Both the position numbers and the translations under genes were made by a program. Positions 26,532 to 57,079 of a stretch of DNA of 64,000 nucleotides are shown here, one piece after another (positions within the stretch are counted from its first letter, which is position 1; each line of letters starts with the position of its first letter). The notes under the pieces were generated by a model. The model saw only the letters and a program-made list of their open reading frames with translations, made no database searches and had not been told where the DNA came from. This DNA comes from Amoebidium appalachense. Its lineage: Eukaryota > Ichthyosporea. The stretch is from NCBI GenBank assembly GCA_963693365.1, contig CAVNZM010000006.1, positions 7,936,001 through 8,000,000 of the forward strand, given 5' to 3'.

Positions 26532-26658
26532 ATTGGCTCGTGATCGTTTGCCGCAATTTCAGTGGTGCTAGCTGTGACCAATCAAAACGTGAGCCAAAAT
26601 TGTGCTCGCTTCCTATTGGCTTAGACCACACAATGGGTCGGGCGGCTCTCTATATAAA
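26532..26658 (+). promoter_or_regulatory. CCAAT/TATA promoter-like region
   Basis: ATTGG at 26532-26536, CCAAT at 26578-26582 and ATTGG at 26615-26619 precede TATATAAA at 26651-26658. Spacing is typical of a core promoter firing rightward, with initiation expected near 26685 and an ATG at 26766/26784. Confidence 0.45.
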
Positions 26659-26765
26659 GAGATGAACGATCATAAACCGCTGTTTTGCAGTCGCATTGTG
26701 TCTGAGAGGGCCATTTTTTTGAGCCACTATGCCCATGTAAAGCACGATAAAAGGGAGAGAAATGG

Positions 26766-26893
26766 ATGGATTATGTTAGCAACATGAGTTTCTACGGCGT
26801 AATCGAGCCCAGAGAGCGACACATTCACGCCTACTACAGAATTGTGAGTCGGTGGGTAGTACTAAGACTACTACTGAGACGACACACAACTTC

Positions 26894-26940
<47 letters not shown>

Positions 26941-27019
26941 AAAAAAAAAAAAAAAAAAACAGCAGAAAGGCTTGTACAAGGCTGAAAGCAATGTTCAGCT
27001 CCCTGAACATGCGAAATAA
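26766..27019 (+). CDS. Possible two-exon small protein (44 residues)
   Basis: Exon 1 is 26766-26843, with a second in-frame ATG at 26784 (MSFYGVIEPRERHIHAYYRI) and donor GTGAGT. Exon 2 is 26963-27019, with acceptor AAAACAG after poly(C) and poly(A), and reads QKGLYKAESNVQLPEHAK before the stop. Phase is kept and the intron (119 bp) has the window's typical C-run. The gene sits 100 bp downstream of a CCAAT/TATA promoter. A short upstream ORF begins at 26762. I do not recognise the peptide. It could be chance, or the 5' end of a longer gene. Confidence 0.3.
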
Positions 27020-28059
27020 AAAGAGTAGTGTGAAAAATATCGACTGTCAATTTTCGAAGAACAGTACCACAAATACACATGTAGTATTATTGCCAGCTAC
27101 ACGCGAACTGCATGCAGCTCAGGTGCCTACATTTGTTCTAAATTGATTCCAAGCATGGTTCCATTTGTTTCGTTGCGCTCTTGGCTAATGTTAGACAGCC
27201 AATGTCTAAATCGCTGATTTACCACGTTTATAAACACAAACTTGCCGAATAGACATGAAATTTGCCACCGCTATATATGCTTTTGTAAACAGCTTATTCC
27301 CTCAATAACACAAGCTACACCCTAGCTAGACGTGATATTTGCAACCCCTATCATAATAGTAATTAATATATAGCAAGTTTGTTAAAGTTTGTTAATCAAC
27401 AAATTTCAGGCTCAAGTTGTTGATCTGCCAGGTAGTTCCTGTTCACAGAAACAGAGCTCGAGAGAGAGAGAGAGGTGGGGGGGGGGGGGGGGGATAACTT
27501 GTCTGTGACAGAGCAAGCCTGGAGGGAGAGGAGGGGATAAAGAGAGACGGGGGTGGGGTTGGGAAGAACGGGAGAGGGAGAAAGAAAGAGCGAGAAAGCA
27601 GTTGCAAGAGACTTTCAGTGAGCCAGCCAGGAGAGCCCACACGAAGTCGAATCATCACGGTCAACCAACCCATTAGTTAATCTCTAAACACAGTGTTATG
27701 TCAACAATTTACTCTCGAAAATGAGAAAAAGTGTTTAGCGAGAGTCTTGGGAAGAGCCTTAGAAGGGGACGATCGACACCCCACTGTTCCTCCTCCCCCT
27801 CCCCCCCCCCCCCCCCCCCCCCCCCCTCCCCTTCCCTTGGGCCCCTTCCCCCCAACCCCCCTTTTTTCTCCCCGGGCTTTCATTCCCCATGTGCCCCCAC
27901 AAGCACACCGACACCTAGCTCTTACCATCACCACACTGATATGAAATGTGATAAACAGCCCTGTTCCACGTTTTGGAATCAAAAAGAAAATCTCTGAGTT
28001 CACAAACCAAGCTAGGAGCACAAATTTTGGTTACCTGTGCTTAGTATTCCCTCCCTCCC

Positions 28060-28108
<49 letters not shown>

Positions 28109-28284
28109 ATCCCCAACATTTGCCTGCTTCGTGACACGCTCTTCGTGTGTGCTCTTTTTTTTTTGTTTTTCGTGCGTGTGGAGACTACATTATGCTATTC
28201 TGTTGCGAGTGCATACTTCGTACTGTGTATGCGTATGGCATTCTAGCCCGATGACGCTGTGTAAACCCCCCCTATGTACCTCCC

Positions 28285-28320
<36 letters not shown>

Positions 28321-30205
28321 CCTCCCCCCCCCCTCCCCCCCCCCCCCCCCCCCTCCCCGCCCTCCCCCTCCCCCCCTTCCCCCCCCCCCCCCCCCAAAAA
28401 AAAAAAAAAAAAAGAAAGAAAGAAAGAAAAAAAAAACTGCCCTTTTACCCTACCTGTATATATTTGTAGGAAGGAGAGAAGAAGGGGAGATGGGTGGGGG
28501 GGGGGGGGGGGTTCGGAGACTTGAGGAAAGACAACCGGCACATTCATGAGAAACGTGACACGGGAGTTTCGTGGTAATAATTGTTGCTTATATTATATTA
28601 TAATCACATAGTCACAGAGTTTTATATCAATACTCAACAGAAACGATTGGTATTATCGACCAAAGAAGTTTTTTTTGTTTTTTGTTTTTTTTGGTTATTA
28701 TTTTTAATAGGGCTATCCGTCAGTGCCTCATGAACATAGATGATGTATATCTTATTACAACATCACAGAAGATGTTGGTGATTTTTACACCATCCTACCA
28801 CAAAAGGAATATATAACCCCCACACGTGTATCTGTTTCGCATCACCTAGCAGGGGAACACCATAACCACATTCATCTATTTGTCATAGCATAAAAGAAAC
28901 TACCACTATCACATACATGATCTATTTTAATATATACTGTGTTAGGTCCTATTCGCGCAAATTCATTGGATTTCAAGCATTCCCGTTAAATCCTCAAACC
29001 CCCCCCCCCCCCCTCCCCTCGTACCTTCACCTCCGCCGCCTCCCCCCCCCCCCCCTCCCTCCCCCCGCTCCCTCTCCCTTCCCCCTGCAGCCCCCCCCCC
29101 CCCCCCCCCCCCCTTCCCCCCGCTCCCTCTCCCTTCCCCCCCCAACCCCTCAACCCCCCCCCCCCCCCCCCCCCCTACTACACCACCACAGGAAGAAAAA
29201 AAAAGAAACAAAAAAAAAAAAATTAAAACAGAAAACCAATCTCATGCATTAGGCGGCACCAACACCGCAACTGCCTCCCCTTCTGATTCGCTCACCGAGG
29301 GTAGCTGCCGACTGAACGAACCAATGGCGAGGTAGCCATGAGCATCCACGGACGGATCCGATGCCTGCGATTAGTGGGTTGTCAGCCAATGAGATTTTCC
29401 CGATTGTGTTTGACAAGTTTTTTGTTTTCTTTTTTATCCATAAATGGGGAAACTATAAGGGGTACCGTATTGCAGGGGTTGAAATGTGATTTGTGGGATG
29501 TTCCTAATGTGTTTGCCACGTTCCTCTTAAACCATAAAAGGAAAACCATATAAATATTGAAGGAGTAGTGGTCGGCCATATATGGGATGTAAGCCATTGC
29601 ACACCCCGATGTATTTTGCAGTGATGCTTCTTTTGACTATAAATGGGAAAACCTTAGAGGCATGGCGGTGGTTGAAATGTGATTGGTGAGGTGTAAGCCA
29701 TTTGGATGTGCAAATTCAAATGTGTGTCTTACCCTCTTTGTGTTTATAAACAAAAAAGGGAATCTTAGAGGTATAGTGAGGGTGTTGAAACCGTGCAAGG
29801 TATGAGATATACGCACAACATGCCATTTTTTAACCATAGAAGGGGAAACTTCGGCGAGATAATGCAGGGGTTGAAGCGGTGTGATGTATGAAACATAGAC
29901 GCGACATACCGGAATCTACGAGTGTAACTGTTTTTTTGAGATGCGCACACGTGCTAGTTGCACTTATAGGTAGCTTGGCAAGCCCACATCTCCACCGAAA
30001 ATCCCTTATCCACGTTCCCCTACCCCTCATCAACTACACACATCACACACACACACACGTGCACACACGTGCACACACACACAAACACACACACTGGTCT
30101 CCCCGCACTCCCCCCCCCCCCCCCCCGATCTCTCCCTCCACTATCACACGGGAAATGGCACAAACGAAAGAAAAAGAAGAGGAGGAAGGGAAAATTTATT
30201 CTTAC
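27020..30205. other. Spacer, probably containing the 3' end of the receptor-like gene
   Basis: Poly(C) runs occur at 27797-27826, 28061-28108, 28286-28397 and 29000-29175, with A runs after some. A degenerate 5'-truncated copy of the dispersed element may lie near 28180-28290. No full gene is recognised. The receptor-like gene reads leftward into this area from 30206, so its terminal exon and polyadenylation site should be here, but I could not identify them. Confidence 0.45.
29430..29900. repeat. Degenerate tandem repeat of about 100 bp
   Basis: Five diverged copies begin near 29440, 29531, 29634, 29740 and 29831. Each has a core like CCATAAATGGGGAAAC, then a variable TATAGAGG-type segment, then GGGGTTGAAATGTGAT and GGGATGTAAGCCA-like sequence. 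Copies differ by many substitutions and small indels. Confidence 0.75.
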
Positions 30206-48871
<18,666 letters not shown>

Positions 48872-50365
48872 CCTGGTATTTCGGTTGAAGATCCGGTAGA
48901 CGTGTATGGACCGATCGCTAGTCAGAGCCTGTACAGAACATTTCCTAGCCTAGGTGCAGAGTAAGATGTGCACCTATAGAACATGTGTATAGAGCATAAG
49001 TATCAAATGAACAATATCTTCTTCTTTTGGTGGACTTATGCGAGGAAGTGGAGATGTGGACTTGTCATCGATGTTGAAGATTGGCATGGGAGATGTTACT
49101 GTCTGCATCGATCGCTTGGTGAGGTTCACAAAAAAATCTTTAGCGCATGTTTATACACCAAACAAGACCGCTGTCGTTGTTGTTTTCTTAAATTAATGGC
49201 TATAAAATGTATAAAGCCTCGCTAATTAATATAAAAGATGTGTTTTCTCTAAAAACATACACAAACCTACACTAACTGCATATAAAACTGTATATTTGGT
49301 TTAGTGAAAACCTACCGAATTTCACTGTGCTTGATTTCATACTTAACTCTGGCGAATTTCTACTATTCCAAAAGTGTATGGATTATCTGGACAAAAACGT
49401 AATACGGTGTCAGATTGCTGACTAGGGCCGGTGTACTTAGCTTGGGGCAAAAAAAAAAAAGAAAAAAAATTCTCCACATATGATGTATGCCTGATACGTT
49501 ATATCTCCACATATGATTTGTATGTTGTAAGTGTAACCTCGATTTTTTACATGTATATCTTGTTGGGTGGAAGTACTGTTGGCTTTCAACCGGGTGCCGA
49601 CAACTCATCACAGCTTGTACATGTCGTTAATAAACAGCACATTCCCCCCCCCATTAATTGGTTTGTGTTTTTCTGAGAAACGTGTTTTGGTGTTTTGGGC
49701 ACAGGGTGCGGTATGTAGATCATCGGGTGCATTTTTAGCCAATCAGATACAAAAGAATGTGTGGCTGGCGTTGATTGGCTGTAAAGTCCGGATCGCTCCG
49801 GAGATTTGGAACAGAAAAGCAAAAATCATTGAAGCCGCTTGCTTAATGGATAGTAATGGTTTACGGCGGCTACTCAATGCATTTCAATACAGAACATGGA
49901 CTATTATGTGCATAATGTTACATAAATAACAAGTTTTTATGATGTACAGTTTAAAAGGGAAAGGGAAAGCATGAAGCGAAATATGGGGCTGTGTTATCAC
50001 TTTGGAATGCGGGCGGCAGCTCACGGTGTTGAAACGAGTCGGGTCAGCCACAACGAGTCAAGTCAGGCTACTCGGGTCAACATGACTCGTGAGCCATGGT
50101 CATCCCAGTTGGCGCCAAAAAAACCAGTCACAAAAAAAACACAAAAAAAAAGTGATTGGGAACGAAACTAAAACACTGCTACATTACACGGTCCATCACA
50201 CAAAAAAGATAACGAGTGCACCCTTTTTTTGTTATATAGTACGTACCAAATACTAGTGGCCTACACGATTCAGCAATTTGAATAGAGGCTACGTCCTGTT
50301 ACGGCAGTCAAACGTGTACCTACCAAACACACATATATCTGAGCTCTTGGTTCGGTCTCGCAAAG
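48872..50365. other. Divergent intergenic region
   Basis: This separates the leftward receptor-like gene from the rightward phosphatase-CID gene, so both promoters should be here. I see CCAAT-type motifs at about 49739 and 49776, a duplicated TCTCCACATATGAT at 49470 and 49504, and a cluster of ACGAGTCRRGTCAG-like repeats at 50032-50095. No gene is supported. Confidence 0.5.
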
Positions 50366-51004
50366 ATGTCAGATACTCCAAAGGACTCGCCAAAGGCCGA
50401 TGAGGCAGGCACACCCCCACCAGTTGAACCACCATCACCACCTCATCCGGAAGCAGAAGCACCACCGCGGCCAGAATCTCCAAAGAAAAAGGAGACTTTT
50501 GAACCCCACCCAGATGGAGCAAAAACACCCCCGCTACCAGAGGATGACAAGGAGAAGAAACCTGAGCAGAACACAAGACCACGCAGCAAGAGGCACCTGG
50601 TTATACTTGACGTTAACGGGATTCTGATTGATAGGAGGCGGGAGTCGGATCGGTCAAAGAAGCCGGAGAGCGCAAAGATTGGGAACTTCTACGTGTATGA
50701 CAGGCCCCACATGAGAGAGGTATGTTTTTTGCTTTCCCGTGAGAGCTTGTGTCGTATTCTATATATGCTATATTCTAATTTAGACTATCAACTTGGTGTG
50801 TCCATTCTAGAAAACTGGGAGATTGCCACGTAAAAGAATCCTGAACATTTCCCAACGTAAACGTCAAGAGTGCTTTTCACTTTGACCTTAGAAGCCCAGC
50901 ATCTCGAGAGATTGCTAACTAACTGCCCCCCCCCCCCCCCCCCCCCCCCCCTCTCTCTCTCTCTCTTCCCCCCCCCCCCCCCCTCCCCCTGGTTGCTGGC
51001 ATGA

Positions 51005-51042
<38 letters not shown>

Positions 51043-51514
51043 CACACACACACACACACACCACACACACACAAACACACACACACACACACACGAACAC
51101 AGGTTGTGGATATTCTCACGCAAGACTTCGAAGTGGCCATCTGGTCCAGTATGATGCCTCACAATCTCGACAAGATTGTAGAACATGCATTCGGAGAGAC
51201 TAGCTCCAAGCTTCTGTTCGTTTGGGACCAATCGCGATGCACGCGCCTAAATGCAGCAGAGGAGTGGAGGGAGCTCCATGGTGCACCTATGAGCCAATCA
51301 AAACCCGTGTTTCTGAAGGAGCTGTCGAAGGTGGAGGCGGAGCCGCCTTACAGGAAGTATGTTTCTGGAACTATGTCTCTTCGTGTATACATATACACAC
51401 ACATACACCCATACTCACTTACGCACACACACACACACATGAGAAGTATGTTCTATTAGAACCACGTCTCTCCGTCTGTGTGTGGTTTAGAACATACTTG
51501 TGTGTGTGTGTGTA

Positions 51515-51549
<35 letters not shown>

Positions 51550-51719
51550 GCTTGTATGTGGGGATGTGTGTGTGTGTAAGCTCTCTTTCTCCTTTCATTT
51601 TTTATTTTTTTTTGTCACTATTCCCTCTTTCCCGGGGCCCCGTTTTCTTTGTTTCTTTCTTTCTTTTACTTTCTTTTCTCCCTTTTCTTTCTGCTTCTTT
51701 TTCGTGGGGGTGGGCATGT

Positions 51720-51777
<58 letters not shown>

Positions 51778-53100
51778 CGTATTCAGCATGAGAGGCCAAT
51801 ATGGAAAGGATGCTGTGTGCCTGTGTATATTGGGTGGGTGGGTATAAAACTGCAAATGGCAAAAGAAGTTTGATCCGTTGTGTGTATGGTTGACGAGGAG
51901 AGGGAAGGTTAATGAAAGGGGTGGTGTAAGTGGTTCTGGTGTGCCCGTATTTGTGAGTGTCGGTAAGGGGGATACACAGGGGAGCTGGTGCGTGTTGCAG
52001 CGCCGGGGGGGGGGGAGGGGGGAGGAGAGGGGGGTTCTTTTTTCTCCCTCTTTTTTTTTTTTTGGAGAAGGGAGAGGGGAGGAGACCCAGGAATCCATTC
52101 ATACATTCCTCCTGACATTACTAACATTCCACACGCATTCCTTCCGGCAGGTTCTTTCCCGACCACGTGCTTCTCATTGATGACTCCCCTTACAAGGTTG
52201 TTTTCAACAAACCGTACATGGCCATCCACCCCTCTGCTTACAACGTCGACACTCACGGAGATGTATGCCCCCCCCCTCTTCCTCCCCCCCCCCCCCCCCC
52301 CCCCCCCCCATGCGCGCTTCGTACCGTGTTCCGCATTCAACCCCCCCCACCCCCCCCTTCCCTCCCCCCCTCCCCCCTCCCCCCCCCAAAAAAAAAGAAG
52401 AAAAAAAAGAAAAGAAACATGCATACTCTTATGTGTGGTTTGCACCCTGCATCGTGTTGTCCGTTGTTTGTGTGTACCTCGTACTTAATGGCGCATTCAA
52501 CACCCCCTCCCCTCTCCCCTCCCCTCCCCCCCAAACCACCAAACAACACACACACACACACACACAAACGAAGCCCCGTCGCCAAAGTTCCTCTCTATGT
52601 TTTTCTTGCCATTTTGCTTACTGCTGCAACTCTATAACCCCAGCCTTTCTCACTGCTCTTGCCTGTGACGTCTTCTCCCATAAGTAACCCTGCTTGTCTC
52701 TGACTAAGACGGGTGAGCCACCCATGTTCAAGTGAAACAGTGTCTGAGTTGGGTTTTGTCGACGAGGTGAATTGGTGGAAACTCGAGTACTGTGGATGAC
52801 TTGGCCCCCCCCTGAGGGATGGGCCCTGCTTTTTGTGCAAACTCTCTACGTGTGGTTTGCACTCTGCATTGTGTTGTCCGTTATGCATGTGTACCTCGTA
52901 CTATTTGACACACTCGAACCCCCCCTTCCCCTCCGGAGTGGGTTCGGCTGAGAATGCATGTGGCTTGTTTATACTTAGCAAAGTCTGCATTGTGTTGTCG
53001 GTCGTGAGTGTGTGAATCTTACCCTCTTCACACGTTCTAACCCCATCGCCCCCCCCCCCCCCCCCCATAAACACGCACACACACACACGCACACACACAC

Positions 53101-53152
<52 letters not shown>

Positions 53153-53201
53153 AAACCCCCCCACCTAACATACACACACTCAAACCCCCCCCCTCCCCCA
53201 T

Positions 53202-53294
<93 letters not shown>

Positions 53295-53995
53295 AGGACG
53301 TCGAACTTCTCCTTCTCAAAGAATATCTCAAAAGACTCCGACAAGCACGCTCCGTCCCAGAATTCGTCTGCGAAAACCCCTTCGACATTTGGAAATCCTT
53401 CCAGGCTCACCTCTTGAAAATCACCGAACGGGAAAACCGGGAAGACGTTTCGTTTTTCCTGGACTGGTGCATGCGCAACCGCGAACACGTATACGCCGTC
53501 GTGAGCATATGGGAGAAGGAACTCCTAAACGCGCCAAACGCAAAAAAGCATAAATACATAAATTTGGTCGACGAAATCGTAAGAAAGGACCGGTCGTGCG
53601 GATCGCAAGATTACGCACAGTGCTTCTGGGCGGTTTTTCCGCGGACCACTCGCCACGCCGCAAAGCACGGAACTCACGACTCGGAATTGTCGAAATTGCT
53701 CGGTTTGAACCCTGAGGAAATGAACAAACACGTCGTTTCCCAGTTCGACAAGGTGTTTGAAGTGCGAAAGTATCTTTTCCCACACATTCCCCGCACACAA
53801 TCCCTCTCTCGTTTGTGGCGTTCCGTCGAGGCAGCGGCAAGCAGAAACGAGAAATTGCGACCCCCGCATGATTTCTTGCGCGAGATTGTGCCCGTCGGAG
53901 GGGGTGGGGGTGGGGAGGGTTACGGGGCTTATTACGCAAACCCGTATGGGGCCCCGCCGCCGGGGCAGGATGGGGGGAGGGGGAGAGGCAGGTGA
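50366..53995 (+). CDS. FCP1-like HAD phosphatase domain fused to a CTD-interacting (CID/RPR) domain
   Basis: Exons 50366-50719, 51103-51356, 52151-52262 and 53294-53995 join in phase (1422 nt, 473 residues). Residues 1-75 are Pro/Glu/Lys-rich and probably disordered. Residues about 76-260 resemble the NLI/FCP1/SCP catalytic domain: [14 protein letters not shown] holds the nucleophile Asp (about D82), but the usual DxDx(T/V) acid-base Asp is Asn (about N84). [17 protein letters not shown] and LLIDDSPYK match the later HAD motifs. Residues about 272-400 look like an RPR/CID domain ([20 protein letters not shown], then [20 protein letters not shown]), the module that binds the RNA polymerase II C-terminal repeat. 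The tail is Gly/Tyr-rich, ending GGRGRGR. A role at phosphorylated Pol II is inferred. The Asn substitution makes catalysis uncertain. Confidence 0.82.
52413..53050 (+). repeat. Cluster of poly(C)-tailed dispersed elements
   Basis: Three tandem-like copies lie in one intron of the phosphatase-CID gene: 52413-52510, 52568-52926 (the full 350-bp form matching 2435-2770) and 52940-53050 (divergent). Each ends in the same GCATTCAA / ACACTCGAA-type sequence followed by C-rich DNA. A fourth scrap is at 52311-52345 (GCTTCGTACCGTGTTCCGCA then TTCAACC). All are in gene-sense orientation. Confidence 0.85.
53087..53293. repeat. (CA)n tract forming a 3' splice-site context
   Basis: CA runs at 53087-53150 and 53203-53292 are separated by C-rich sequence. 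The second ends directly at the CACAG acceptor of the last phosphatase-CID exon (53294), so the intron end is the microsatellite itself. Confidence 0.95.
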
Positions 53996-55083
53996 AGAGA
54001 CAGAGACACCAGTGATTTGTGCCGGGGGGAGGGGGGGGGGGGAAGGGGGGTAATATTTTGTATAGGCGATGTATAGGGGTGAATTTTTGGGGGATGGGGG
54101 GATGGGGGGGGGAGGAAGAAGGGGGTGGGGGGAGGGGGGGGGGGGGGGGGGGGTATGGGTTGTGTTGGTGGCGGTCTTGGTTGTGGGGAGGTTTGGAGGG
54201 GTTGTTTGGGGGGGGGGGGGGGGGGGGGTTACGTTTTTGCGTAGACGTTTTAGGTCATAATTGATTTTCTCGCTGTGTTATCATGTGAATATGTTGGGGG
54301 TCTCGGTGGTATAGAATGACAGGTGCGGCACAAACGCCGGAACGATCAATTTCTCGTTTAAAATTTTCAGTTTTATATATGGTCTTTTGATTGGACGAAA
54401 CAGCTATCATCGTTCTCTGTGCAGGATGTGATTGGGGAATGTTTTTGTTACCTTCTTGTAGGTAGTTTGTTGCTTCCATTCGAGTGCAAAGGTGCTCGTA
54501 TTTGTATTCATTATGATTATTTCCTTCTGTGTTGTGTTTACCGTTTTATCAACTTGTTATTCCACGCCCCGCTGTTAGTTGGTTTGGTAGTATGTGATAT
54601 CTTGAATATCTGCGAATGCATCTGTGAATACGTCTGGAGTGTTTTGAAGAATACACATATCGGTAAATGTAGGGGTATTGTAGATGATTTATACCAGTAT
54701 ATCTAAGAGTATTCAGGCTAGAATATATCGGTATATCTAATATTCGGTACGTATATCACGGAACCACTTAGGGCATCGTTCGCCCCAACTGTTTGTGAGA
54801 TTAAATTTATGCAAAAGAGATGACATTGTGTTGATGAATAAAAAACATAAAACGTGTGGCAGGAATCGGAAAACAGAAAACGAAAGTTGGTGCTGGTGGG
54901 TGCATGCGCACAAGGTTATCTGAGCCTGTTAATGGTGGTTGTGTGTATGTGCGCGAGGCCGGATGGGTCACGGTGTGTGTGTGTGGTTGCGCAGTTTGTG
55001 TGTGTGTGCCGTGGTGGTGGTGGTGGGTGGGTGGGTGGTGGTGGTGGTCACCGTGGTGTGTGTGTGGGGGGGGGGGGGGGGGG

Positions 55084-55120
<37 letters not shown>

Positions 55121-55808
55121 AGGGGTGGGTGTACATTGTTGGTGTGAACGTGTGTGTGTTTTGTGGGGGGGGGGGGGGGGGGGGGGTAGTTGTGCAGTTC
55201 AATGTGTGTGTGTGTGTACGTGGGGGAGGGGGGAGGGGGGGGGGGTAATCGTACGTGTGCAATTGGTGTGGTGGTGGTGGGCCCGGTGGGTGGGTAGGTG
55301 GGTGGGTGGGTGGGGATGGGTGGGTGGGGATGGGTGGGTGGGTGGGTGGGTGGGTGGGGGGTATCGTGATGCATTAAACAGGAGGCAAAGGAGGAATGGA
55401 GCTCGAGTGGCAGGGATGGGGGGGGGGGAGGGAGGATGGGGGGGGACATTAAAAAAAATAAAAAAAAATAAAAAAGGTGCAAGGAAAGAAAACGAAATAT
55501 AAGGAAACTTTAAAAGCCGTGACCAAAACAGGATGCGGGCAAAATACACTTGAATAGAGCTGCTAATAGTGGGCAATCCCCATATATACCTCCGTGCACG
55601 CAATGAATTAAACCTCTAAATAGCATTCAGCATGGTTGTCATGCAACACATGTTTCGTTTTAACGGCAAGTCAACCCGTCTTCTGCCATATGTGTTCGTG
55701 TGTGTGTGTGTGTATGTGTGTGTTGTGTGAGGGAGTGCACGTCCATGTGCGTTTTTCTTTGTACGTTTGGGGAAGAGCGCCCCCCCCCCCCCCCCCCCCT
55801 CCCCTCCT

Positions 55809-55840
<32 letters not shown>

Positions 55841-55959
55841 ACGGTAACAGGAGTTACAGGAAAGGAATATTCCCGCAGGAAAGGAATGTTCCCGCAGAAT
55901 TGTAAACATGTACAGCCAATAAGAAAAACCTTTATTTACTGGTTCACACTGTGAGCCAA
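53996..55959. other. Convergent intergenic region
   Basis: This lies between the 3' ends of the rightward phosphatase-CID gene and the leftward FKBP gene. It contains G runs at 54025-54050, 54132-54152, 54208-54228, 55069-55120 and 55166-55186, and a GGTGGGTGGGTGG-type array at 55262-55362. A C-run/G-run pair at 55779-55839 could form a hairpin. No gene is recognised. Confidence 0.5.
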
Positions 55960-56915
55960 TCAAAACTCGTCCCCATGGCCACCTGCACCCGCCTTCTTGA
56001 TGTCCATGCACTCAATGTCGAAGACAAGCGTGGCACCCCCTGGGGGAGATATATTCCGTTAGAAAAGATATATAAAATAAAAATAAAAATAATAATATAA
56101 TAATTTTTGTAATAAGAAAAATAAATATATTAAATGTGAATGGTGGTGGATATACCTCTACATAACTATATAAATTAGGAAATACCAAGCCCGAAAATTT
56201 ATCCAGTCAGAAAAATTATATCAAATGCGAATAGTGGTGCTACTCTTAGTGAATATGTGTCGGTTGCACTGAACACGCGTGCTTAGTGCATGTGTGTGTG
56301 TGTGTGTGTTTGGGGGGGGGGGGGGGGGGGGGGGATTAGAATGTGTCAGAGTATGTGTGCGTGTTTTATTTTTATTTTTTTTGGGGGGGGGGGGGGGGGG
56401 ATGGCAGCAGAGTATGGAGTGCTTGTTTCATGGATGTGTCTTCGTGTGTGCGCGCATGCACCTATGCGCACATCCGCGTATGTGTTTGTGCGCGGGTGCG
56501 CCTGTGTGCGTTGTCGGGAGGATTGTAGTATTTGGGACTTATGAATGCCATTAACAGAACCAAGAACAATGAGTGACAACAGAAAACGTGTTGCAGGGTA
56601 TGAAGTACTTATACACGACGGAACAACACAAGGCAAGTTTCGCAAAGCACACACAGGGAATATGCATCACAAGCAAAGCCCATTCTCATGTAGGGGCCCA
56701 ATTAATCAACAGTGCCCGAGCCATTTTCGACCTACTCATCTTGCATGCAGAACCCCAACTCAAGGAAAGAGGGGGAGAGGGGAGGGGGGGGGTTAAAATG
56801 TGTTATAGAGTTCGAAGTATACGTTCATAACGGACATAACGGACACAAACAATGCAGAGTGCAAACCACACATAATAAAGAGTATGCATATTAAGGATGG
56901 GAAGGGAGGGGAGGG

Positions 56916-56951
<36 letters not shown>

Positions 56952-57011
56952 CGGACTAACCGGGGATGGTGGGTGGGGAACCGCGGTCGCCATAGCCCTC
57001 ATGAGCAGGTA

Positions 57012-57079
<68 letters not shown>

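Noticed and set aside
29830-30033. Possible terminal exon of the receptor-like gene (minus strand, starting after a TGTGTAG)
   Set aside because: The acceptor lacks pyrimidine or CA context and the peptide overlaps the diverged 100-bp repeat. Not convincing.
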